NCBI GenBank assembly: GCA_035935465.1
Contig: DASYXA010000029.1
Coordinates: 1-29,237, forward strand
Direction: 5' to 3'
DNA length: 29,237 nucleotides
Source of the DNA: UBA4735 sp035935465
GTDB lineage: Bacteria > Chloroflexota > Limnocylindria > P2-11E
A model generated the notes under the pieces. The model had not been told where the DNA came from. It ran no database searches and saw only the letters and a program-made list of their open reading frames with translations. Of the stretch, positions 1 through 7,463 are shown one piece after another; position 1 is the first letter of the stretch; every line of letters starts with the position of its first letter. The position numbers and the translations under genes are program-made.

Positions 1-1136
1 CGGACGACGGGATCTACCGGTATGACGGCGCGACCGGCGGGCTCGCGCAGGTCTGGCGCGCCTCCACCGTGGCGCGGGAGAGCGCCGACGGCCCGTACGT
101 GCGCGGGCGGGAGGGCGGGACGGCGCTGCTGCGCTGGGACGGGACGACGCAGCAGGCCTGCGGCGGCGGTAAGTGGTCCGACTTCAGCGCGCGGGGGGTC
201 TGCGCGTTCGCCGGATCCGGAGCGGACACCGCCGTGTACACGAGCGGCGCGGGCCAGGACGGCGCCCCGGACGGCCGGAAGATCCTGCCCGCGGACTGGG
301 CCGCCGGCACATTCGCCTGGGACGGCACCGGGCGCGACCTCGCGATCGTCCGCGGCGAAGCGCGCCCCGAGCCGGTGCGCCAGCACTCGACGCTCTGGGT
401 GCTGGACGTCCGTCAGGGCCGGCTCGAGAAGGTGTTCGACTCCGCGAGCCCGACCTCGTACCTCACCGGCCTCAGCTGGTCGGGCCGGCGGATCTCGTTC
501 ATCGAGATCGACTCGACGAGCGCGTCGGCCGGCGCCGACGGCGTGAACATCCACCTCTGGGTGCTCGACGTGGATACCGGTCGCAGGATCGATCTCGGCC
601 ACGTGATCTACCCGCCGCGCTGGTCGCCCGACGGGCGGCTGGCGTTCGTCCGCGGCGGCGACCGGTTCACCTGGACGCACAAGGAGCTCGCCGTCCTCGA
701 TCGGGACTGGAGCGTGAGCGTCGTCGCGGGCGGTGGCTCCACGATCGCGCTCGCGCCGGCGTGGGAGCCGGTCGACCACGGATCCCGGCTGGCCTGGGTC
801 GAGGCGCCCGACACGAGCGAGTGCTGCCTGCGCTATGTCGCCGGGCTGGGGCCGTCGGCCCAGCGCGTGGCGGTCCTTGATACCGGCGCCGGCCGGGTCA
901 CGATGCGCTGCCCGGGCATGGTGACCGAGGGCGTTCGCCGGTCCGCCGACGGACGATCGGTCCTGCTCCTCTGCCGCGTGCCGGGCGTCGAGTACCACGC
1001 CCTCCAGGTCTGGTTCGCGCCGGTCGGTGCCGCGCCGCGCGCGCTCGTCACCGGTCTCGGCGACCTCGCCTTCGGCTACTACGGCAAGCAGCCGAGCCTG
1101 CTGGACATGACGGCATGGTCGCTCGCGGACCGCTAG
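1..1136 (+). CDS. TolB/PD40-like beta-propeller protein, 5'-truncated by window edge
   Basis: The frame is open from the first complete codon (position 3) to the TAG at 1134-1136, so the start lies outside the window. An internal GTG at 69 is the first candidate start inside it but has no special support. The product shows repeated beta-propeller blade signatures such as WSPDGRLAFVRGG (PD40/TolB type) and repeated LWVLDV strands, with no enzymatic motif. Proteins of this type are usually secreted or periplasmic binding or scaffold proteins, but the N-terminus needed to judge export is missing. The stop shares the palindrome CTAG with the stop of convergent coaBC. The fold call is fairly safe; the function is unknown. 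Confidence 0.7.
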   Translation, partial: DDGIYRYDGATGGLAQVWRASTVARESADGPYVRGREGGTALLRWDGTTQQACGGGKWSDFSARGVCAFAGSGADTAVYTSGAGQDGAPDGRKILPADWAAGTFAWDGTGRDLAIVRGEARPEPVRQHSTLWVLDVRQGRLEKVFDSASPTSYLTGLSWSGRRISFIEIDSTSASAGADGVNIHLWVLDVDTGRRIDLGHVIYPPRWSPDGRLAFVRGGDRFTWTHKELAVLDRDWSVSVVAGGGSTIALAPAWEPVDHGSRLAWVEAPDTSECCLRYVAGLGPSAQRVAVLDTGAGRVTMRCPGMVTEGVRRSADGRSVLLLCRVPGVEYHALQVWFAPVGAAPRALVTGLGDLAFGYYGKQPSLLDMTAWSLADR

Positions 1137-2344
1137 CCCCGTAGGCGCTCCGCGATCTTCGCGACGAGCCGGCGCGCGATCTCACGCTTCGAAAGGAGCG
1201 GCAGCGCTTCGGCGCCGTCGGCGCTCACGAGGGTGACCTGATCGGTGTCGCTCCCGAACTCCGAGCCCGCTGCGGTCACGTCGTTCGCGACGACGAGATC
1301 GAGCCTCTTCTCGCGGAGCATCCGCGACGCCTCCGCGACCGCGTCGCCGGTCTCGGCCTTGAAGCCGACAACGATCATGCGCGGTTCCCGCTTCGCGACG
1401 ACCGCCTCGAGCACGTCCGCGGTCCGCGTCAGCTCGATGGACAGCGAGGCACCCTGGTCGCGCTTCTTCAGCTTGCGCTCGGCCGGCTGCGCGGGCCGGT
1501 AGTCGGCGATCGCGGCGGCCATGATCACCGCATCCGCGCCGGGCAGGGCCGCGAGCACGGCGTCGCGCAGCTCCTGCGCCGTCTCGATCGGGACAAGGGT
1601 GACCCCGGCGGGAGCGCGGAGCGCGGTCGGGCCGCTCACGAGCGTGACGTCCGCGCCGGCACGTTTCGCAGCGGCCGCGATCGCGTAGCCCATCTTCCCG
1701 CTCGACCGGTTCGTCACGACGCGCACCGGATCGATCGGCTCGAGCGTCGGCCCCGCGCTCACGATCACCCGCCGCCCCACCAGCGCCGTCGACGTCGCGA
1801 GCGCGTCCTCGATCGCGGCGGTGATGGCCTCGACGGACGCGAGCCGGCCCTGGCCGAGCTGGCCGGAGGCGAGCTCGCCGCTCTCGGGCTCGACGATGCA
1901 CGCGCCGCGGTCGCGGAGCAGGTCGACGTTCGCCTGCGTCGCGGGATCGGCCCACATGTGCGTCTCCATCGCCGGCGCGATGACGAGCGGCGCGGGTGAC
2001 GCGAGCACCGTCGTCCCGATGAGGTCGTCCGCGAAGCCGCCGGCCAGCCGCGCGATCGTGTGCGCGGTCGCGGGAGCGATGACGACGACGTCGGCCTGCT
2101 GCCCCATCGCGACGTGGCCGGCCGCGCGATCGTCGAACGTGCCGAACATCTCGACCTCGACCGGCCGGTAGGTGAGCGCCTGGAACGTGAGCGGCTGGAC
2201 GAACTGCGTCGCGCTGGGCGTCATCACGACCTGCACCGTCGCGCCGGACTGGGTGAGCTTGCGGGCGAGGTCGACGACCTTGTACACGGCGATCGACCCG
2301 GTGACGCCGAGCACGACGAACCTGCCGCGCAGGATCTCGCTCAC
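1133..2344 (-). CDS. coaBC: Bifunctional phosphopantothenoylcysteine decarboxylase/phosphopantothenate-cysteine ligase CoaBC
   Basis: CoaBC catalyses steps 2 and 3 of CoA synthesis: 4'-phosphopantothenate plus cysteine is ligated (CoaB) and the product decarboxylated to 4'-phosphopantetheine by the flavin-dependent CoaC domain. The protein is 403 aa, the normal length. CoaC spans about residues 7-180, with the catalytic His77 (GHVAMGQQAD) and a PAMETHMW loop near 124-131. CoaB spans about 190-400, with NRSSGKMG (212-219), AAAIADYRP, the KLKK motif (291-294) and ANDV (353-356). Two residues differ from the E. coli pattern: PAM-E replaces PAM-N at 127, and Ser160 sits where E. coli has the flap Cys158. 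The start is GTG, and GTGA overlaps the coaX stop, indicating translational coupling. Confidence 0.96.
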   Translation of the reverse strand: MSEILRGRFVVLGVTGSIAVYKVVDLARKLTQSGATVQVVMTPSATQFVQPLTFQALTYRPVEVEMFGTFDDRAAGHVAMGQQADVVVIAPATAHTIARLAGGFADDLIGTTVLASPAPLVIAPAMETHMWADPATQANVDLLRDRGACIVEPESGELASGQLGQGRLASVEAITAAIEDALATSTALVGRRVIVSAGPTLEPIDPVRVVTNRSSGKMGYAIAAAAKRAGADVTLVSGPTALRAPAGVTLVPIETAQELRDAVLAALPGADAVIMAAAIADYRPAQPAERKLKKRDQGASLSIELTRTADVLEAVVAKREPRMIVVGFKAETGDAVAEASRMLREKRLDLVVANDVTAAGSEFGSDTDQVTLVSADGAEALPLLSKREIARRLVAKIAERLRG

Positions 2345-3117
2345 GCCGCGTTCAGCTCCCAGAGGAGCCGGAGGCCCTCGAGGGTGAGGTCGTCGTCGAC
2401 CCGCTCGATGCTCGTCGTGAGCGGAGCGATCGTGGACGCGAGGCCGCCGGTCGCGATGACCTTCGCCGTCCCGCCGGGGAGCTCGGCGAGGATGCGCCCC
2501 AGGAGCCCCTCGACGAGGCCGACGTAGCCGAAGATGATCCCGCTGCGCAGGCAGTCGGCGGTGTTCTTCCCGATCGCGTCCTTCGGCGCGGTGAAGCCCA
2601 CCGCGAAGAGCCGCGAGGCCCGCGAGAAGAGGGACTGCGCCGAGACCTCGAGCCCCGGCGCGAACGCGCCGCCGAGGAAGTCGCCGTCCGCGCTGACGAC
2701 GTCGAAGTTCGTCGTCGTGCCGAAGTCGACGATCACGACCGGGCCGCCGTACCGGCGGTGCGCGGCGAGCGTGTTGGCGATCCGGTCCGCGCCGACCTCC
2801 GACGGGTTGTCGACGCGCAGCCGGACGCCGGTCTTCACGCCCGGCCCGATGACGACGGCCTTCCCCGCCATGTACCGGTCCGCGAGCCGCGTGAACGCCT
2901 GGGTGAGCGGCGGCACGACGCTGCCGAGCACCAGGGCGTCCATCGACTCGAGCGAGAGGTCCTCCTGCCCGAGCAGCGCATCGAGCGTCACGGCGAGCTC
3001 GTCCTCGGTGCGATCGTGGACGGTGGCCGTGCGCCAGGTCGCAACGAGCTCGGCGCCGCGGTACGCGCCGATGACGACGTTCGTGTTGCCCGCGTCGATC
3101 GCGAGGAGCGTGGCCAT
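2341..3117 (-). CDS. coaX: Type III pantothenate kinase CoaX
   Basis: CoaX phosphorylates pantothenate with ATP, the first committed step of CoA synthesis. The 258-aa product is typical of the type III (ASKHA-fold) family. It has the N-terminal phosphate loop DAGNTN (residues 8-13), the GADRIAN motif with the catalytic Asp111, and DFGTTTNFD (131-139) followed by GGAFAPGL. The type III family is not feedback-inhibited by CoA and usually needs a monovalent cation; that is family knowledge, not seen here. The ATG is one base downstream of the coaD stop, and the TGA overlaps the coaBC start, so coaD-coaX-coaBC is a tightly coupled CoA cassette. Confidence 0.96.
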   Translation of the reverse strand: MATLLAIDAGNTNVVIGAYRGAELVATWRTATVHDRTEDELAVTLDALLGQEDLSLESMDALVLGSVVPPLTQAFTRLADRYMAGKAVVIGPGVKTGVRLRVDNPSEVGADRIANTLAAHRRYGGPVVIVDFGTTTNFDVVSADGDFLGGAFAPGLEVSAQSLFSRASRLFAVGFTAPKDAIGKNTADCLRSGIIFGYVGLVEGLLGRILAELPGGTAKVIATGGLASTIAPLTTSIERVDDDLTLEGLRLLWELNAA

Positions 3118-3118
3118 T

Positions 3119-3640
3119 TCAGTCAGCCGGCTCGGTCGCCCCGGTGCGCAGGCCGTGCTTCGCCTTCTTCGCGAGGGCCTTCGCCACGTTCGCCGGGACG
3201 AGACCGTCGACGGTGGCGCCGAACGACGCCAGCTCCTTCACCCGCGAGGCCGAGACGAAGAGGTATTCGGGCGCGGTCATGAGGAAGACCATCTCGAGAT
3301 CCTCGGCGAGACGGCGGTTCATGTTGGCCATCTCGAATTCGAACTCGAAATCCGACAGCGCGCGGATCCCGCGAATGATGAACGTGGCGCCGACCTCGCG
3401 CGCGAACTCGACCTGGAGGCTGTCGAACGTGCGCACTTCGACGTTCGGCAGCCGGGTGCAGGCTTCCCGCATCAGGGCGACGCGCTCCTCCGCGGTGAAA
3501 ACGGTCTTCTTGGAGAGATTGCGGCCCACGCCGATGACGACGCGGTCAAAGAGCCGCGCGGCACGGCCGACGATGTCGAGGTGACCGTTCGTCGGTGGAT
3601 CGAACGAGCCCGGATAGATCGCGACGCGTTGCTCAGCCAT
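3119..3640 (-). CDS. coaD: Phosphopantetheine adenylyltransferase (PPAT)
   Basis: CoaD adenylylates 4'-phosphopantetheine to dephospho-CoA, the fourth CoA step. The protein is 173 aa. It has the nucleotidyltransferase signature YPGSFDPPTNGH (residues 9-20, with the (T/H)xGH motif as NGH), the substrate-binding RGIRALSDFEFEFEMANMNR stretch, and the C-terminal FVSASRVKELA segment, which corresponds to the S-S-x-x-(V/I)-(K/R)-E motif of the family. A strong Shine-Dalgarno AAGGAGG lies 9 nt upstream of the ATG. It is the first of the three coa genes. Together they supply four of the five CoA steps; coaE is not in this window. Confidence 0.96.
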   Translation of the reverse strand: MAEQRVAIYPGSFDPPTNGHLDIVGRAARLFDRVVIGVGRNLSKKTVFTAEERVALMREACTRLPNVEVRTFDSLQVEFAREVGATFIIRGIRALSDFEFEFEMANMNRRLAEDLEMVFLMTAPEYLFVSASRVKELASFGATVDGLVPANVAKALAKKAKHGLRTGATEPAD

Positions 3641-3649
3641 GTGGTCGCG

Positions 3650-3656
3650 CCTCCTT
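3650..3656 (-). promoter_or_regulatory. Shine-Dalgarno site for coaD
   Basis: The minus-strand sequence AAGGAGG lies 9 nt before the coaD ATG at 3640. It is one of the best ribosome-binding sites in the window. Many other genes here have no recognisable one. Confidence 0.75.
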
Positions 3657-3685
3657 GTATCGGTAGTGCACGCCGCGCGATAAGC

Positions 3686-3990
3686 CTATCGCCTCGTCAG
3701 TGCGACCCCCGAGAGGAGCAGCCCCGCGGCGAGCGTGACGGCCGCGGCGACGGTGTTGAGATCGGCGGCGATCCCGTGCACGACGATCCCGGCGAGGCCC
3801 GCTCCGAACAGGGCACCCGCGATCCCCGCGCCGGCCCGGCCGCGCGCGGCCGCGAACGGGAGCACGAACGCCAGGCCGAGGACGATCCCCCGAGCGACGC
3901 GAACAGGCCGCCCAGCAACGCACCGATGGCCAGGCCGCCGAGCCACCACGGGAACCGGCCGCTCAGGCTTCCGCGCTGAAGATCTGCCAT
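3686..3990 (-). pseudogene. Small membrane protein gene interrupted by a one-base frameshift at a G5 run
   Basis: The reading frame starts at ATG 3990, 10 nt after a good ribosome-binding site (AAAGGAG). It encodes MADLQRGSLSGRFPWWLGG and a first hydrophobic helix. At a GGGGG run (minus strand, 3891-3887) hydrophobic coding stops in that frame and resumes in another, with LGLAFVLPFAAARG, further hydrophobic helices and TAG at 3688-3686. Adding one G to the run joins the two parts into a 101-aa protein with about three membrane segments. The 5' end overlaps the last 28 nt of the cyclase gene. The break could be a true mutation, a homopolymer error in the assembly, or less likely recoding. The family is not recognised. 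Confidence 0.65.
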
Positions 3991-5297
3991 TCGTCGGGTA
4001 CTCCTTTCAACCGGCGGGCGCCGCGCGGCTCGAATCGCAGCCCGGAGCCCGCGGTCAGGTCCTTCACCGTGCTCGTCGCGAGCACTTCGCCAGGCGCGGC
4101 CTGCTCGCGGACGCGAGCGCAGATGATCACGGCGATGCCGCCGGTCTTGCCGGCGATGACCTCGCACTCCCCGGTATGGACGCCGGCCCGGATCTCGACC
4201 CCCAGCGCCGCGACGGCGTCACGGATCGCCAGCCCGCAGCGCACCGCCCGCGCCGGTCCGTCGAACGTGGCGAAGAAGCCGTCGCCCGCGGTGTCGACCT
4301 CGATGCCGCGAAAGCGCGTGAGCTCGCGCCGAACGATCGCGTGGTGGTCCTCGACGAGTGCGCGCCAGCGGCGGTCGCCCAGCTCGGCCGCCTTGGCTGT
4401 GCCGTTCACGATGTCGGTGAACAGCACGGTCGCGAGGAACCGGTCCGCGTCCGGCGCCGGGCGCGCGCCGGTGAGGAACTCCTCTATCGCGTCGAGAACG
4501 GCATCGGCGCTCTGGAAGTACGCGACGTGGTCGGCACCCGGCAGCTCGATGAGGCGGGCGTTCGGGATGCGCGCCGCCATCCAGCGTCCCTCCTCGATGT
4601 TCACGTCGTGGTCGTCGACCGGATGGAACATCAGCGTCGGTACGCGGACGGACGGCAGGACCGCGCGGATGTCGATCTCCGTGTTCATCCGGCCGAGCGC
4701 GACGGCGGCGCTGGGGCTGACGCTGTGCCGCCGCATGCGTGCGAACCACGCGCGGGTCGGCTCGTCGTCCGCGACGCTCGGCACGAGCGTCGCGATATCG
4801 GCGTTCTCGTTCCATCCGGCGATCAGGCCGTCGAGCCACGCACGGCGCTCGGCCGTCGTGGGCGCCCACGGGTAGTCAGGCGACCACACGCGCTTCGCGA
4901 ACACGCTGTACGTGATCAGCGCGGTGGTCCGCTTCGGGTACGTGGCCGCGAACACGATCGACATGTTGCCGCCCTCGGACGTGCCGAAGATCGCCGCGCG
5001 CTCCGATCCGGCGGCATCGAGCGCCGCGCGGATGTCATCGGTGCGCTCCTCGAGCGTCGGCGGGTGCTCGTCCGACACGCGGTCGGACAGGCCGGTGCCG
5101 CGCTTGTCGAACAGGATGAGCCGGGAGAAGGACGCGAGCCGCTCGTAGAAGCGCGCGACGCGCGGATGTTCCCAGCCGAGCTCCACGTTGCTGATCCACC
5201 CGGCGGCCAGCACGAGATCGACCTTGCCGCTGCCCGCCACCTGGTAGGCGATGCTCAGGTCGCCGCTCTTCGCGTAACGCGTCTCGGGCATCTTCAT
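3963..5297 (-). CDS. Alpha/beta-hydrolase fused to a class III adenylate/guanylate cyclase domain
   Basis: This is a two-domain soluble protein of 444 aa. Residues about 8-278 form an alpha/beta hydrolase with the nucleophile elbow GTSEGG (Ser107), an acidic HPVDDHD segment (225-231) and the terminal GADH (His257). Residues about 286-412 form a class III cyclase homology domain, with metal-binding aspartates in LFTDIV (Asp295) and TAGDGFF (Asp339) and the conserved Arg of the GGIAVIICAR helix. The usual Asn of the NxxxR signature is Ile391. The C-terminal LKGVPDEWQIF is typical of this fusion family. The domain probably makes cAMP or cGMP, perhaps gated by a hydrolase ligand; the ligand is unknown. 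ATGA overlaps the hutI stop and GGAGG precedes the start. Two cNMP-binding proteins are upstream in the same run. Confidence 0.88.
   Translation of the reverse strand: MKMPETRYAKSGDLSIAYQVAGSGKVDLVLAAGWISNVELGWEHPRVARFYERLASFSRLILFDKRGTGLSDRVSDEHPPTLEERTDDIRAALDAAGSERAAIFGTSEGGNMSIVFAATYPKRTTALITYSVFAKRVWSPDYPWAPTTAERRAWLDGLIAGWNENADIATLVPSVADDEPTRAWFARMRRHSVSPSAAVALGRMNTEIDIRAVLPSVRVPTLMFHPVDDHDVNIEEGRWMAARIPNARLIELPGADHVAYFQSADAVLDAIEEFLTGARPAPDADRFLATVLFTDIVNGTAKAAELGDRRWRALVEDHHAIVRRELTRFRGIEVDTAGDGFFATFDGPARAVRCGLAIRDAVAALGVEIRAGVHTGECEVIAGKTGGIAVIICARVREQAAPGEVLATSTVKDLTAGSGLRFEPRGARRLKGVPDEWQIFSAEA
4001..4007 (-). promoter_or_regulatory. Shine-Dalgarno site for the frameshifted membrane gene
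   Basis: Minus-strand AAAGGAG lies 10 nt upstream of ATG 3990, inside the 3' end of the cyclase coding region. It decides the start of the membrane gene and argues that this frame was translated. Confidence 0.65.
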
Positions 5298-6550
5298 GCG
5301 ACCTGCCTCCCCCCCGCGTAGACCTCGCGGACCAGCGGCGCACCCAGGCGGTAGCAGAGGTCGCGCTCGTCGTCGGTCTCGAGGATCACCAGATCCGCGC
5401 GCCGTCCGGGCACGAGGGCGCCGGTGCGCTGGCCGCGCCCGAGCGCGTGCGCGGCGTTGATCGTCGCGGCGACGATCGCCTCATGCGGCGTGAGGTGGCA
5501 GAGCGTGACGGCGAGCGCGATCGTGGCCGGCATCCCTTCGAGCGGCGAGGTCCCGGGGTTGTGGTCCGTGGCGATCGCGACCGGCACGCGCGCGGCCAGG
5601 AACCGGCGCGCGTCGGGCGGCGGGTAGCCGACGAAGAACGCGCTGCCCGGCAGGAGGACCGCGACGGTGTGGCCGATGCGCTCGAGCACGCGCATCCCGT
5701 CGGCCGAGATGTTCGCGAGGTGGTCCGCCGACCGCGCCTGCAGGCGTGCGGCGAAGGCCGCGGCGTTCACGTCGTGGAGCTGGTCGGCGTGCATGGTCAG
5801 GGCGAGGCCGGCGGCCTGCGCGGCCTTGAACACCGGACGCGCCTCGTCCGGCTCGAACACCCCCTTCTCGATGAAGCCATCGACCGCTTCCGCGAGGTGC
5901 TCTGACGCCACTCTCGCGACCATGGCCTCCGCCGCCTTCATGAATTCGCGACGCTCGATGCCACGCGGCATCGCGTGCAGCGCCAGGTAGGTGACCGCGA
6001 CGTCGATCGCCGCCTCGGTGCGGATGCGCGCGATGAGCCGCAGCTGACGGAGCTCCTCCTCCGGTTCGAGGCCGTAGCCGCTCTTGATCTCGATCGTCGT
6101 CGTGCCGAGCGACACGGCACGCGCGAGCCGCGCGCGCGTGAGCGCGAGCAGCGTCTCGTCGGTCGCCTCGCGCGTCGCCCGCACGGTCGCGTGGATGCCC
6201 CCGCCGCGCTCGAGCACCGCAAGGTAGTCGGCGCCGCTCTGCCGCGTCGTGAACTCATCCCAGCGCTCGCCGGCGTAGCAGAGGTGCGTGTGCGGATCGA
6301 CGAAGCCGGGCATGACGACGCGGCCGCCGGCCTGGCGCTCGACGGCGCCCGGGGTCAGCTCGAACTGCTGCCAGCCGTCACCGCGGCCGGTCGCGAGGAT
6401 CGCGCCGTCGCGCGCGGCGAGCCACCCGTCCTCGACCGCGCCCACGTCGCCGGCCGCCGGACCCACGCGTGGCTGCTCGGTGCGGTACGGCGCGAGGGTG
6501 AGGAGCCGCGACCCGCGGACGAGAAGGTCGGCCTGCGGCCGCTCGTTCAT
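5294..6550 (-). CDS. hutI: Imidazolonepropionase
   Basis: HutI hydrolyses 4-imidazolone-5-propanoate to N-formimino-L-glutamate in histidine degradation. The product is 418 aa from ATG 6550. It shows amidohydrolase-superfamily metal-site motifs: PGFVDPHTHL with CYAGERWDEF, EIKSGYGL, the metal His in ALTMHADQLHD, SADHLANIS and the metal Asp in ATDHNPGTSP. The frame stays open far upstream through ftcD, but homology begins at this ATG, where TAATG joins the ftcD stop to the hutI start. Its product is the substrate for the FtcD encoded immediately upstream. hutH and hutU are not in the window. Confidence 0.95.
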   Translation of the reverse strand: MNERPQADLLVRGSRLLTLAPYRTEQPRVGPAAGDVGAVEDGWLAARDGAILATGRGDGWQQFELTPGAVERQAGGRVVMPGFVDPHTHLCYAGERWDEFTTRQSGADYLAVLERGGGIHATVRATREATDETLLALTRARLARAVSLGTTTIEIKSGYGLEPEEELRQLRLIARIRTEAAIDVAVTYLALHAMPRGIERREFMKAAEAMVARVASEHLAEAVDGFIEKGVFEPDEARPVFKAAQAAGLALTMHADQLHDVNAAAFAARLQARSADHLANISADGMRVLERIGHTVAVLLPGSAFFVGYPPPDARRFLAARVPVAIATDHNPGTSPLEGMPATIALAVTLCHLTPHEAIVAATINAAHALGRGQRTGALVPGRRADLVILETDDERDLCYRLGAPLVREVYAGGRQVA

Positions 6551-7440
6551 TACAAGAAGTGCGCTTCGATGACCCGGTCGCGGGCGAAGGCATCGAGCCT
6601 GAGCGCGTCGCCCGCGGCGTCGAGCGCCGCGTCGAGCGGGATGAGGCCGATGAGCTCGCCGCGGAGGATCCGCACGCCCGCCGCCCCGGCGCGCGATTCG
6701 ACCTCGCGCCACACGCGCGGCAGCGACGTCACCGTGTGGTCCAGGAGGTTCATCGAGACCTGCGCCCGCGGCGGGTCGGAGAGCATGAAGCCCTTCGCCT
6801 GCACCGCCGGCAGGCCACCCGACGATTCGCGGATCTCCTTCGCGATGCGCTGCGCGAGCTTGAGGTCGGTCGTGTCCAGCTCGATGTTGAACGCGATGAG
6901 CGGTGGGCGCGCGCCGATCACGATCGCACCCGCCGAGGGATGCAGGACCCGCGGGCCGGCGTCCGGCACGTGCGTCGTCTCGAGGAACGCGGCGAGCCCT
7001 TCGTACTCCGGCTTGCGGATGTCCGGAAGCCGCACCCGCTGAGGGCGGGTCGCGGCCTTCGCGTAGTAGAAGACCGGAACGCCGTGCCTCGTGGCGACGG
7101 CCTCGCCGACGCGCCGCGCGATCGCGACGCACTCGTCCATCGTCACGCCGGCGAGCGGCACGAACGGCACGACGTCGACGGCGCCGAGCCGCGGGTGCTC
7201 GCCCCTGTGGCCGCGCATGTCGATGGCTTCGTAGGTCGCGTCGATGAGCGCGAGCGCCGCGCGTTCGACCGCATCGGGATCGCCGGCGAATGTGAAGACC
7301 GAGCGGTTGTGATCGGGATCGCTCGTGCGGTCGAGCAGCCGCACGCCGCGCGTCGCGGTGATGACGCCCGCGAGCCGGTCGATGACGTCCATGCGGCGGC
7401 CTTCGCTCACGTTCGGGACGCATTCGACGATGCCGGACAT
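6550..7440 (-). CDS. ftcD: Glutamate formimidoyltransferase (formiminotransferase domain only)
   Basis: FtcD transfers the formimino group of N-formimino-L-glutamate to tetrahydrofolate, completing histidine degradation to glutamate. The 296-aa product covers only the formiminotransferase N- and C-subdomains. The cyclodeaminase domain of the mammalian bifunctional enzyme is absent, as in many bacteria. Diagnostic stretches are VECVPNVSEGR at the N-terminus, DPDHNRSVFTFAG, MRGHRGEHPRLGAVDVVPF containing the catalytic-region histidine, and AFNIELDTTDLKLAQRIAKE. I chose ATG 7440 because the conserved N-terminus begins there. It lies 23 nt after the preceding cNMP-binding gene and is translationally coupled to hutI by TAATG. 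Confidence 0.94.
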   Translation of the reverse strand: MSGIVECVPNVSEGRRMDVIDRLAGVITATRGVRLLDRTSDPDHNRSVFTFAGDPDAVERAALALIDATYEAIDMRGHRGEHPRLGAVDVVPFVPLAGVTMDECVAIARRVGEAVATRHGVPVFYYAKAATRPQRVRLPDIRKPEYEGLAAFLETTHVPDAGPRVLHPSAGAIVIGARPPLIAFNIELDTTDLKLAQRIAKEIRESSGGLPAVQAKGFMLSDPPRAQVSMNLLDHTVTSLPRVWREVESRAGAAGVRILRGELIGLIPLDAALDAAGDALRLDAFARDRVIEAHFL

Positions 7441-7463
7441 CCGCGAGAGCGTACCGGGCCGGG

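Noticed and set aside
3880..3895. Programmed -1 frameshifting at the G5 run
   Set aside because: A -1 slip would give the right product, but the site lacks a canonical slippery heptamer and I see no clear downstream stimulatory structure. Indel or sequencing error is simpler.
3735..5321. Long plus-strand open frame (528 aa) opposite the cyclase gene
   Set aside because: It is antisense to a gene with clear cyclase and hydrolase motifs, is Arg/Ala/Asp-rich and contains no recognisable domain. Such frames arise from high third-position GC.
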